Assembly: GCA_910588215.1 (NCBI GenBank) | Contig: CAJUQJ010000005.1 | Coordinates: 62,001 to 126,000 of the forward strand | Direction of reading: 5' to 3' | From: an uncultured Lachnospiraceae bacterium | GTDB lineage: Bacteria > Bacillota > Clostridia > Lachnospirales > Lachnospiraceae | DNA length: 64,000 nucleotides | Part shown: positions 37,213-45,380 of the stretch, piece after piece | Layout: each line of letters starts with the position of its first letter | Position numbering within the stretch: the stretch's first letter is position 1 | Made by a program: the position numbers and the translations under genes | The notes under the pieces: model-generated | Seen by the model: the letters and a program-made list of their open reading frames with translations, nothing else | Database searches by the model: none | What the model was told of the DNA's origin: nothing

Positions 37213-37863
37213 ATGAATCATATAAAGGATATTGAACAGCGTGAAACGATAGAATGGTCAAATACATGGTGGGAAAAAGCAAATGATGTGAAGCAGAAGC
37301 GCATTGCCCTTTTGGGAGATTCTGTTACAAGAGGATTTAGAAGCAAACTAAATAATCGCTTAGAAGGAAGGTATGTCGTTGACATTTGTGCTTCATCTTC
37401 ACAGATTACAGATTTATTATTATGGAAACAATATAAATTTTTTTTCGAGTGTAGTGAGCTAAAATATAGTCAGGTTTTTTTACATGCAGGGGGGCACCAC
37501 GGACATGATATACAGAGGTGTCTTGATGAGGAATACAGCGATTTTTTTAGAATGAGTTATAAGAAGATATTGGATTTAGTATGTGAAAATTGTTCTGATA
37601 TTGCAGTTCTGTCTTATACACCTTCGGTAAAGAAAGAAAATCTTTCAGAATGGGATACTTTAAGAAACAAAGAATTAGAGGCGAGAAATAAGATTGTATA
37701 TGATATTGCAAAAGAATATGGAATTCCGTATATAGATATTTGGAATCCGTTTTTGACGGGGAATTTTGTATATCGAGATTTTATTCATTTTGGGGATGAC
37801 GGCAATGAGTTTATAGCTGAGCAGTGTCTTTCGCATATTAATATGAAGGAAAAGAAGGAATGA
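37213..37863 (+). CDS. SGNH/GDSL-type esterase or acyltransferase
   Basis: This shorter protein parallels the N-terminal domain of the gene at 8313: the shared start motif ETIEWSNTWWEKAN, LLGDSVTRGF (block I Ser), LHAGGHHGHD where block III is expected and DFIHFGDDG (block V Asp-x-x-His). It lacks the C-terminal Rossmann-like module. It likely acts on O-acyl groups of the glycan, as a hydrolase or transferase. The start is uncertain: GTG 37195, TTG 37204 or ATG 37213 lie near AAAGGTGGAG; I list the ATG. It follows the TagF-like gene and precedes a GT2 gene. Confidence 0.75.
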   Translation: MNHIKDIEQRETIEWSNTWWEKANDVKQKRIALLGDSVTRGFRSKLNNRLEGRYVVDICASSSQITDLLLWKQYKFFFECSELKYSQVFLHAGGHHGHDIQRCLDEEYSDFFRMSYKKILDLVCENCSDIAVLSYTPSVKKENLSEWDTLRNKELEARNKIVYDIAKEYGIPYIDIWNPFLTGNFVYRDFIHFGDDGNEFIAEQCLSHINMKEKKE

Positions 37864-37881
37864 TATAGGAAAGGAAATAAA

Positions 37882-39216
37882 ATGCCAAAAGTTACGGTTG
37901 TCATGCCATCATTAAATGTTAGAAGATTTATACGTCCATGCATGGAAAGCGTGTTAAAACAGAGTCTTGAGGATATTGAAATTCTGGCAGTCGATGCAGG
38001 TTCAACGGATGGTACACTGGAAATATTGGAAGAGTATGCGGCAGGTGATGACCGGCTTCGTATTATTTATTCAGATAAGAGAAGCTATGGCCATCAGGTA
38101 AACCTGGGAATAGAGTCAGCCCGAAGTGAGTATATCGGTATAGTTGAGACAGATGATATCATTGCGGAGGATATGTATGAGATTCTTTATAGAAAAGCGG
38201 TGGAAGATGATTTAGAATATGTAAAGTGCGGTTTTTCCTGTTTTGTTGAGACGGATAGCGGACTGCGATGGTATCAGAAAGGCGGTATGTGTGTTGCCGA
38301 TCAAAGTACTGTCGGAAAGGTTATATCTCCGGCAAGTATGCCGGAGTTAGCGATACAGGACTATTATCTCTGGGCGGGCATCTATCGTAGAAGTCTTTTA
38401 GAGGACATAAGATTGAGTGAAACGCCAGGTGCAGCTTTTCAGGATATCGGTTTTATTTATCAGGTCCTAAGCAGGGCTGTCAGAGCAGTATATTTGGATG
38501 ATGATCTGTATTATTATCGGCAAACCAGAGCAAATTCATCTTCCAGTAAAAAAGGGTTCCGGTATCTCATCGATGAGTATACTAATTTAAGCAGATTCCT
38601 TTCGGGGAAATCGGATGATTGGGTGCATGCCTATTATGCAAGAATGTTCAGACAGACAGTGGGACGATTTGAGAGAATGGCGGTCAATGGCGAATACTGG
38701 ACGGAGGTGGAGGATGATATAAAGATATTGCAGGGAAAGCTGAAACAGGCTGAATCTGAAAAGCAATTCAGCTTAGAAAGATTAAGCGAAGATAACAGAA
38801 GAACTTATTACAAACTACAGGAAAATGCAAGCGCTATTTTTTTTGATGCATATGCTGCACTGGCACCAAAGATGGAGAAAGTGCAGGCTTTACTAAATAA
38901 TATAGGTCATAAAAAGACAGTTATATTTGGATGTGGAAATTATGGAAAATTTACACATGTTTTGTTAGAATATCATATACCGGGTCAAATGTGTGCTTTT
39001 TGTGATAATGATGAATCTCTATGGAATATTGAGGTGCAGGGAATTAAAGTAGTTTCGCCTGAAGAAGCAGCTCAAACATATCCCGAGGCGAAATATGTGA
39101 CGGCTAATTTGAGAGGATGGAGCGGAATACATCAGCAGCTATTGAAGTTGGGAATAAAAGAGGAACAGATTTATCGGTATCAGCCGGATATTGATATAAG
39201 GCTTTTATCAGTGTAG
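37882..39216 (+). CDS. GT2 glycosyltransferase with C-terminal Rossmann-like module
   Basis: The GT2 domain begins VTVVMPSLNVRRFIRPCM and continues with ILAVDAGSTDGTLEIL and GIVETDDIIAEDMYE, in which ETDD is the DXD-like motif. Residues about 343-444 form the added module (KTVIFGCGNYGKFTHVLL ... AFCDNDESLWNIE ... IKVVSPEEA). The middle part (about 230-320) is helix-rich with many charged residues. AGGAAAGG precedes the ATG. It probably transfers a sugar to the growing glycan in the cytosol. Confidence 0.83.
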   Translation: MPKVTVVMPSLNVRRFIRPCMESVLKQSLEDIEILAVDAGSTDGTLEILEEYAAGDDRLRIIYSDKRSYGHQVNLGIESARSEYIGIVETDDIIAEDMYEILYRKAVEDDLEYVKCGFSCFVETDSGLRWYQKGGMCVADQSTVGKVISPASMPELAIQDYYLWAGIYRRSLLEDIRLSETPGAAFQDIGFIYQVLSRAVRAVYLDDDLYYYRQTRANSSSSKKGFRYLIDEYTNLSRFLSGKSDDWVHAYYARMFRQTVGRFERMAVNGEYWTEVEDDIKILQGKLKQAESEKQFSLERLSEDNRRTYYKLQENASAIFFDAYAALAPKMEKVQALLNNIGHKKTVIFGCGNYGKFTHVLLEYHIPGQMCAFCDNDESLWNIEVQGIKVVSPEEAAQTYPEAKYVTANLRGWSGIHQQLLKLGIKEEQIYRYQPDIDIRLLSV

Positions 39217-39241
39217 AAGATTATAGTGAGGAAGAGGTGCT

Positions 39242-41578
39242 ATGACAGCGGAAAAACTGGTGGCAGAGATGCCTAAAGGCTTGATTAAGTGGTACGACTT
39301 TGAAAAAGGCAGTCGTGCTTTGTATATTACTGCAATGCAGCCGACAGATGAGACGATGAAAGAGGCATTGTCAGAATGTGGACTGCATGTGGACAGTTAT
39401 ATGCCGAGTGAACTTATAGATTTAAATGTTTCATATAAGTATGATTATGTTATGATTATGTCAGCAATAGAGAGGACAGCGAACATAGAAGATGCGAAGG
39501 GGCTTCTTAACAGTATTCGAGACTTGTTAAAGGACAATGGGACATTGCTGCTGGGAATGGATAATCGGTTGGGGATTCGTTATTTTTGTGGCGACAGGGA
39601 TATCTATACCGGGAGAAATTTTGATGGTATAGAGAATTATGTGCGCGCACAGGTTTCAGACTTTGATCTCATGACAGGCCGTAATTTTGCGAAAGATGAA
39701 ATCCTTGATATTCTTGAATCGGCAGGATTTACTTTTCATAGATTTTATTCGGTATTTCCTGTTTTGAACAGGCCGCAGATCCTGTTTGCAGAAGATTATG
39801 TACCGGTTGAGTCGCTGGATACCAGAATATTTCCGCAGTATAATTATCCAGATACGGTCTTTTTGGAGGAAGAAAGACTGTATAATACACTGATCAGGAA
39901 CGGAATGTTCCATACGATGGCTAATGGATTTTTGATTGAATGTCCTTTAGAAGGGAATTTCTCAAATGCGAGACAAATTACAGTGTCTGCTGATAGAGGA
40001 AAAGAAAATGCTGCATATACGATAATCCGAAGGGATAATAAGGTGCAAAAAAAGGCAATGTATCGGGAGGGAGAAAAGAAACTTTCAAAACTCCTGGAGA
40101 ACCATAAATATCTTTCAGATCGTGGAATACATATGGTAGAAATTTTGCCGGAAAAAAAGAGCCTTATCATGCCATACATCAATGCGATGTCTGCAGTAGA
40201 GTATTTACGGAATTTGTTGGTGCGTGATAAAAAGATTTTCTTTGAATGTTTGGATCAGCTTTGGCAGGTGATACTTTCATCATCAGACCATGTGCCATAT
40301 GCAGAGATTGACTGGGATAAATTTGATCCGTATTGGGAGAAGTCTAAAATTGATGATCCGGCGAAAGACAAATGGAAAAGACTTGCAAGGGGAACAAAGG
40401 AGGAGCAGGACAGCTTAGGTGTTGTTCTAAAAAGAGGGTATATTGATCTTGTACCATTAAATTGTTTCTGGTGGGAAGGAAATTTCCTGTTTTATGATCA
40501 GGAATGTTATGTGGAAAATCTTCCTGCAAAAGTGATTATGCTTAGAACGATTGACTTAATATATATGGGAAATCAGCATCTATTTAAGGTATTGCCAGAG
40601 GAGGATGTGAAGGGAAGATATGGTCTGTTAGAATGCCAGTCTTATTTTTATCCATTTGTCAGTAAGTTTTTGAATGAACTGAGAAATGATCAGCTTCTTA
40701 GATTTTATCATGAGAAGGTAAGAAGGAACATTGGCGTATTGAACGCTAATCGTCAACGCATGAATTATTCGGTTAATGATTATGAAAGAACCTTCCGAGA
40801 TATATTAAAGGGAGCAGAAAGTAGAAAATTGTATTTATTTGGTTCCGGGAATTTTGCCAGGCAGTTTATATCTCAATTTGGACAGGAGTATCAAATTGCA
40901 GGTTTGATTGATAATGATTCGTCGAAGTGGGGAATGAAAATAAATGACATACCGATAAATTCTCCTGATGTTTTAAAGAGTCTGGAGAAAGCAACTTATA
41001 AGGTGATTATTTGCATTAAAAATTTTACGGCGGTTATACGCCAGCTGCAAAATATGGGAATTATGGATTATGGAATTTATGACAGTAATCTTGCATATCC
41101 CAGAATTCAGAAGAAACCTGTAATATCAAATGAAGAACAGAAAGTGCCGAAAAAGTATCATACAGGTTATATTGCAGGGGTGTTCGATCTTTTTCATGTA
41201 GGACATTTGAATATGTTTAAAAGGGCGAAAGAATTGTGCGAGCATCTTATTGTAGGGGTAGTAACAGATGAAGGAGTTATGAAGGATAAAAAGACCATGC
41301 CCTTTGTACCCTTCGGAGAGAGAATGGAGATGGTACGCTCATGTAAATACGTAGATGAAGCTGTAGAAATACCGATCGATTGTAGTAATACAGATGAAGC
41401 GTACCGTAGATATCAGTTTGATGTCCAGTTTTCTGGAAGTGATTATGAGCATGATGAGGCATGGCTTGCTAAAAAGGAATTTCTTCAAAAGCAGGGAGCT
41501 GATCTTATATTTTTTCCTTATACACAATCTACCAATTCTACAAAGATTAAGGGATTGATCAACAAAAAGCTAATGTGA
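39242..41578 (+). CDS. Four-part protein: methyltransferase-like, kinase-like middle, Rossmann-like module, TagD-type cytidylyltransferase
   Basis: Residues 1-190 resemble a SAM-dependent methyltransferase of glycan clusters (YKYDYVMIMSAIERT, DNGTLLLGMDNRLGIRYF). Residues about 250-500 resemble an atypical kinase fold, with KAMYREGEKKLSKLLENH and LIMPYINAMSAVEYL; this is a weak call. Residues about 529-625 are the recurrent module (KLYLFGSGNFARQFI ... GLIDNDSSKWGMK ... IPINSPDVL). Residues 638-778 form a TagD-type cytidylyltransferase (GYIAGVFDLFHVGHLNMF with the HxGH motif, then a TNSTKI end). It may prepare and CTP-activate an alcohol phosphate. GAGGAAGAGGTG precedes the ATG. Length and domain count are unusual. 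Confidence 0.75.
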   Translation: MTAEKLVAEMPKGLIKWYDFEKGSRALYITAMQPTDETMKEALSECGLHVDSYMPSELIDLNVSYKYDYVMIMSAIERTANIEDAKGLLNSIRDLLKDNGTLLLGMDNRLGIRYFCGDRDIYTGRNFDGIENYVRAQVSDFDLMTGRNFAKDEILDILESAGFTFHRFYSVFPVLNRPQILFAEDYVPVESLDTRIFPQYNYPDTVFLEEERLYNTLIRNGMFHTMANGFLIECPLEGNFSNARQITVSADRGKENAAYTIIRRDNKVQKKAMYREGEKKLSKLLENHKYLSDRGIHMVEILPEKKSLIMPYINAMSAVEYLRNLLVRDKKIFFECLDQLWQVILSSSDHVPYAEIDWDKFDPYWEKSKIDDPAKDKWKRLARGTKEEQDSLGVVLKRGYIDLVPLNCFWWEGNFLFYDQECYVENLPAKVIMLRTIDLIYMGNQHLFKVLPEEDVKGRYGLLECQSYFYPFVSKFLNELRNDQLLRFYHEKVRRNIGVLNANRQRMNYSVNDYERTFRDILKGAESRKLYLFGSGNFARQFISQFGQEYQIAGLIDNDSSKWGMKINDIPINSPDVLKSLEKATYKVIICIKNFTAVIRQLQNMGIMDYGIYDSNLAYPRIQKKPVISNEEQKVPKKYHTGYIAGVFDLFHVGHLNMFKRAKELCEHLIVGVVTDEGVMKDKKTMPFVPFGERMEMVRSCKYVDEAVEIPIDCSNTDEAYRRYQFDVQFSGSDYEHDEAWLAKKEFLQKQGADLIFFPYTQSTNSTKIKGLINKKLM

Positions 41579-41611
41579 CTTATACAGATTGAGGAAGGCG
41601 GGATATTAATA

Positions 41612-42829
41612 ATGAAGGCAAGTCTTTCTACGACATGCATTATAGACCTCAATAATCCTAAAAAATATATGTCTTATGTCTCTGCAGCAGGCTTTGGGAG
41701 CATGATGCTGGATTTGGGTATGCTTTACGCAAAAAGTGATTTTGAAGATTATGGGACTAAGAATTCGAAGTGTAATGTAACAGAACTTTGTAAACAGTAC
41801 GATCAGCTTATTGAGCAGAGCTTGAAGCATTCTATACAGATTGACTCCATGCGGATGCCGCAATTAAAATGGGATACGAAAAGAGAAGATTTAAATGGCC
41901 TATTGCTGCAGATTGGAGAGAAGTGTATAAAGGCGTGCAGCAGGCTTGGGTGCCATTATATAATTGTTCAGCCCTTGTTCTCAGGAATTATGAAAGCTGA
42001 CAGGTATCAGGAGAACTATAGATATTGCCTTAAGCTGGGAGAAGTGGCAAAGGAAAATAATGTATATATTTTGTTGGAAAATCAATGTGATAATATAAAT
42101 GGCCATTTAATAAGAGGCATGTGTAGTGATGTCAGTGCTGCATCAGGTTTAATAGATGAAATTAACAGGAAGCTTAACAGTGAAGTTGCAGGGTTTTGCC
42201 TGAATACTGAAGTGTGTAGTCTGTGTGGGCAGGATATGGGAGAAATGGCGGCGGAACTTGGTAACAAGCTGAAGGCTGTTTTAGTGAAAGAACGCGATGG
42301 CATTCATGAAACAGGAAGATTGCCAGAGACAAGTGGCAGCAATAAGAAATGGCTTAAAATGATCAGGGGGCTTAGAAAGATAGAATATGATGGTATGCTG
42401 ATCATGGATGCAGGAAAGACTTTGTTGGAGTTTTCCCATTTATTGCGTTCTCAGATGTATCCGGTGATCAAATCTGTAACTGATTTTTTCTGCTGGCAGA
42501 TAGAAATGGAGAGGCATTTGAAAAAATATTCCAACAGAGTCTTGTTTGGAGCAGGCAAAATGTGTCAAAATTACATGGAATATTATGGGAAAAATTATCC
42601 GCCGTTATTTGTATGTGATAATAATCCGCAGCTGTGGGGAACAAAAGTATGTGGCCTGCATATAAAATCTCCAGAAGCATTGCAGAAACTTCCGAAAGAT
42701 TGTGGAGTAATTATCTGCAATGTATTTTATAAGGAAATTGCAGAACAGCTTAAAGTGATGGGAATCAAGAATATAGGATCTTTTAATGATGAGTATTTAC
42801 CAGAGTTTGCGGATTTAGATAAACTTTGA
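41612..42829 (+). CDS. TIM-barrel sugar-isomerase-like protein with altered metal site and C-terminal Rossmann-like module
   Basis: Residues 1-285 resemble the sugar phosphate isomerase/epimerase (AP-endonuclease-2 type) TIM barrel, and the protein is related in layout to the gene at 43073. Key metal ligands differ: where the relative has CFDTGHAN this has CLNTEVCS, and where it has HIHDNDG this has VLVKERDG. Activity as a metal-dependent isomerase is therefore doubtful. Residues about 308-405 are the recurrent module (RVLFGAGKMCQNYMEYY ... VCDNNPQLWGTK ... LHIKSPEAL). GAGGAAGG precedes the ATG. It is the last gene of the unbroken run. Confidence 0.7.
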   Translation: MKASLSTTCIIDLNNPKKYMSYVSAAGFGSMMLDLGMLYAKSDFEDYGTKNSKCNVTELCKQYDQLIEQSLKHSIQIDSMRMPQLKWDTKREDLNGLLLQIGEKCIKACSRLGCHYIIVQPLFSGIMKADRYQENYRYCLKLGEVAKENNVYILLENQCDNINGHLIRGMCSDVSAASGLIDEINRKLNSEVAGFCLNTEVCSLCGQDMGEMAAELGNKLKAVLVKERDGIHETGRLPETSGSNKKWLKMIRGLRKIEYDGMLIMDAGKTLLEFSHLLRSQMYPVIKSVTDFFCWQIEMERHLKKYSNRVLFGAGKMCQNYMEYYGKNYPPLFVCDNNPQLWGTKVCGLHIKSPEALQKLPKDCGVIICNVFYKEIAEQLKVMGIKNIGSFNDEYLPEFADLDKL

Positions 42830-42846
42830 AAGTCGAACAAATTATG

Positions 42847-43012
42847 CTAGTACTCCGTACTGAAAACCCTTGTGCAAATATTTCGGTCTATTTTCCCGAT
42901 TGCACAAGCCCAGAATACTCAACGTAGCCCGCTACGCCTCCGTTTCTGAACTTGTACACTCGAAAAAATATCCTCGAAAATTTGCACAGGAACTTCAAGT
43001 ACGGAGTACTAG
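42847..43012. repeat. 166-bp MITE-like element with 15-bp terminal inverted repeats
   Basis: CTAGTACTCCGTACT at 42847-42861 is the exact reverse complement of AGTACGGAGTACTAG at 42998-43012. Inside, CTTGTGCAA (42869-42877) and TTGCACAAG (42900-42908) make a perfect 9-bp hairpin, and a further TTTGCACAGG near the right end echoes the left part in inverted orientation. No open reading frame is contained. The termini fit a miniature inverted-repeat transposable element, or a structured intergenic repeat of Lachnospiraceae type. It marks the 3' end of the glycan run. Confidence 0.6.
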
Positions 43013-43072
43013 ATCATAAGGCGCACCGATCAAATAGTATATACAAGCAAGACAATCGGAAAAGGAGAATGT

Positions 43073-44011
43073 ATGCTCAGACTGGGAGTTCAGACAAATA
43101 ATGTAATAGAGGATAACTGCCCGCAGGATGGCTTTGCCTTATTGAAACGTGCCGGTTTTTCGTGCGCTGATTTTTCTCTGAACGGATATTTGAAGAATAC
43201 CGATGTTTACAAGTCGGATATTAACCAATTCTTTTCCCGATCGGTTCAGGATCTGGAAGCTTTTTTCGGATCACATAAGCAGGGTGCTGCGGAGGAAGGT
43301 ATTCTGATCAGCCAGATGCATATGCCATATCCGATCTATGTACCTGGGGGAGACAAGGAATTAAATGACTATCTCCGGGAAGTAGTGGCTCCCAAAAGCA
43401 TGGCATTGTGTTCGTTTTTCCAATGTCCGTATATTGTGATACATAGTTATAAGCTTGCGCTGTATCTGGGTTCGGAGCGCAGGGAGTGGGAACAGACAGA
43501 GCAATTCCTTGATACCATTTTGCCTATGGCAAAAGAAATGGGGATTACAATCTGTATCGAAAATCTGTATGACAGCGTAGGGGGTCATTTGGTCGAAGGA
43601 CCCTGCTGCAATGCGGTAAAGGCGGCTGAGCGGATTGACAGAATCAATGATAAATATCATGCGGAGATCCTGGGTTTTTGCTTTGACACAGGACACGCCA
43701 ATTTGATCGGAGTAGATTTTGAGAATTTTATTACCATACTTGGTCACAGGTTGAAAGTTCTGCATATTCATGATAATGACGGCAGACAGGATCTGCATCA
43801 GATTCCGTTCACATTTACGGCAACACGGGAAAACAAATCTTCTACGGATTGGGATGGATTTATCAGAGGACTGCGCAATATTCAGTTCGATGGAGTCTTG
43901 AGTTTTGAGACTGCACCGGTGCTTAATGCTTTTCCGGAGGGGATGAAAGAGACAGTGTTGGGGTTTATTGCACAAATAGGAAAATATTTTGCGGAACAGA
44001 TAAACGGCTGA
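43073..44011 (+). CDS. Sugar phosphate isomerase/epimerase family protein
   Basis: The 312-residue protein is a xylose-isomerase-like TIM barrel with an apparently complete metal site: CIENLYDSVGGHL (Glu), FCFDTGHANLIG (Asp and His), LHIHDNDGRQDLHQIPF (His, Asp) and LSFETAPV (Glu). The family interconverts sugars or sugar phosphates, such as tagatose/fructose-type epimerisations. It stands behind the inverted-repeat element with AAAAGGAG as ribosome site and is separated from the run upstream; base composition is more balanced. Substrate unknown. Confidence 0.85.
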   Translation: MLRLGVQTNNVIEDNCPQDGFALLKRAGFSCADFSLNGYLKNTDVYKSDINQFFSRSVQDLEAFFGSHKQGAAEEGILISQMHMPYPIYVPGGDKELNDYLREVVAPKSMALCSFFQCPYIVIHSYKLALYLGSERREWEQTEQFLDTILPMAKEMGITICIENLYDSVGGHLVEGPCCNAVKAAERIDRINDKYHAEILGFCFDTGHANLIGVDFENFITILGHRLKVLHIHDNDGRQDLHQIPFTFTATRENKSSTDWDGFIRGLRNIQFDGVLSFETAPVLNAFPEGMKETVLGFIAQIGKYFAEQING

Positions 44012-44083
44012 GGATGTAGAATAAGTCTTGTTTTCAGCGGATTAGGATGAAGCATGAAAGAAGAAATAAGTTGTGTGCTTTAT

Positions 44084-44112
44084 TTGCATCGCTACTGATA
44101 ATATGCTATACT
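44084..44112 (+). promoter_or_regulatory. Sigma-70-type promoter of the second IspD/TarI-type gene
   Basis: TTGCAT, a 17-base spacer and TATACT match a vegetative promoter well. Transcription would start near 44119, giving a leader of roughly 145 bases before the ATG at 44263. This supports 44263 as the true start rather than in-frame upstream codons. Confidence 0.7.
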
Positions 44113-44262
44113 TCTCGTAGCAAAGCAGTTCCGGTCTTCTATATGAGCAAAGCAGTTGCGGATATTGGGGAGATCATAAGGAGAACTTGCCGTATAGCTG
44201 AACTGTTGGGCAGAGATACGATCATTGAAACATATAATTATGTGATATACGGAGGGGATACC

Positions 44263-44949
44263 ATGAACATAGCATTGATACTCGCCGGTGGAACAGGGGA
44301 ACGCCTTATGCGCGGGAGACCGAAACCATTCGTATCAGTGCGGGGAACGATGATCATCACGCATTGCCTTGCAGCGGTCGGTGCGCATCCGCTCATTGAT
44401 GCGATCCAGATTGTCGCTGAGGAAGAATGGCGTGAGAAAATATATGAACAAATGCCGGAGGCTGCCTTGAAGAAGTTAAGCGGGTTTTCAAAACCCGGTC
44501 CCAACAGGCAGCGTTCTATTTTTAATGGGCTAAAGACGATCATGCCATCTGCGAAAAAATCAGATATCATCGTTATTCACGATGCGACAAGACCTCTGGT
44601 CTCTGAAACTTTGATCACTGCGTGTGTGAAGGCTTGTGAGAAATATGACGGAGGGATTCCCGTACTTCCTGTTTTGGATACAATATATATGAGAAAGGAA
44701 AGATGTGTGGATTCTTTTCATGAAAGAGGCACGGTATATACGCAGCAAACTCCGGAAGCCTATCGTTTAAAGAAATATTATGCAGCAAATCAGAAGCTGC
44801 TGCCGGATAAGCTGGACCAGGTCAATGATTCTGCGGAACCGGCGGTTTTGGCAGGGATGAATTTGGTAATGTTTCTGGGAGAGGCTACGAACTTCAGGAT
44901 TGAAACGCTGATAGATTTGGAACGATTAAAAGTGTTTATCAACATATAA
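44263..44949 (+). CDS. IspD/TarI-family cytidylyltransferase, second copy
   Basis: The 228-residue protein has LILAGGTGERLMRGRPKP (CTP loop and Lys), VIHDATRPLVSE and YTQQTPEAY, as in IspD and TarI. It is a paralogue of the gene at 5659 with different surrounding residues. Sitting behind its own promoter outside the main run, it could be the housekeeping IspD or a second CDP-polyol maker; the sequence alone does not decide. The ATG follows CGGAGGGG. An upstream in-frame codon at 44047 lies before the promoter and is rejected. Confidence 0.85.
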   Translation: MNIALILAGGTGERLMRGRPKPFVSVRGTMIITHCLAAVGAHPLIDAIQIVAEEEWREKIYEQMPEAALKKLSGFSKPGPNRQRSIFNGLKTIMPSAKKSDIIVIHDATRPLVSETLITACVKACEKYDGGIPVLPVLDTIYMRKERCVDSFHERGTVYTQQTPEAYRLKKYYAANQKLLPDKLDQVNDSAEPAVLAGMNLVMFLGEATNFRIETLIDLERLKVFINI

Positions 44950-45047
44950 TGTGGAGCACTATTCAGCATATATTATAAGGATATTACATACTCAAATGTC
45001 TTACACTGCAAAATGAGACATCCAGGAAACTTTCGGAGGCGTTTAAC

Positions 45048-45380
45048 ATGTATACGGATATAGATGAAGGCTTTATACGCACAAGGATTCTAGTGAAAGA
45101 GGCGTGTCTGTCGGAAGAACCGGTAGCGAGGTCGCAGGCCCAGCGGATCTGTAATCGGCTGGATGAATTCAAAGAAGTGATTTTGGATTTTAATAGGGTT
45201 GAAGTGATGGGACAAGGATTTGTGGATGAGATATTCCGGGTATTTACACGAGAGCACCCTGAAATTATTGTTCGGCCGATCAATATGATTCCGGAAGTGG
45301 AACGGATGATCCGTCATGTCAGCAGAGGCCATATTCCCGAGAATGTATGCCTTTCCGGAAATATACTTTATAAAGCTTAA
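45048..45380 (+). CDS. STAS-like domain protein (DUF4325 type)
   Basis: The 110-residue protein matches the STAS-like DUF4325 pattern: EPVARSQAQRICNRLDEF, then VILDFNRVEVMGQGFVDE and IFRVFTREHPEI. DUF4325 proteins often sit next to anti-sigma-type ATP-binding kinases or in defence and signalling pairs. Here no ATPase neighbour is seen, so it is an orphan. No catalytic role is expected; a regulatory or partner-binding role is likely. GGAGG lies 8-9 bases before the ATG. Confidence 0.8.
   Translation: MYTDIDEGFIRTRILVKEACLSEEPVARSQAQRICNRLDEFKEVILDFNRVEVMGQGFVDEIFRVFTREHPEIIVRPINMIPEVERMIRHVSRGHIPENVCLSGNILYKA

Noticed and set aside
43361..43975. Long open frame on the minus strand opposite the isomerase-like gene
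   Set aside because: The plus-strand protein has a complete metal site and a good ribosome site; the opposite frame shows no recognisable domain.
44047..44262. Longer N-terminus of the second IspD-type protein
   Set aside because: The promoter at 44084-44112 and the ribosome site before 44263 place the true start later, and the extra residues match no family.
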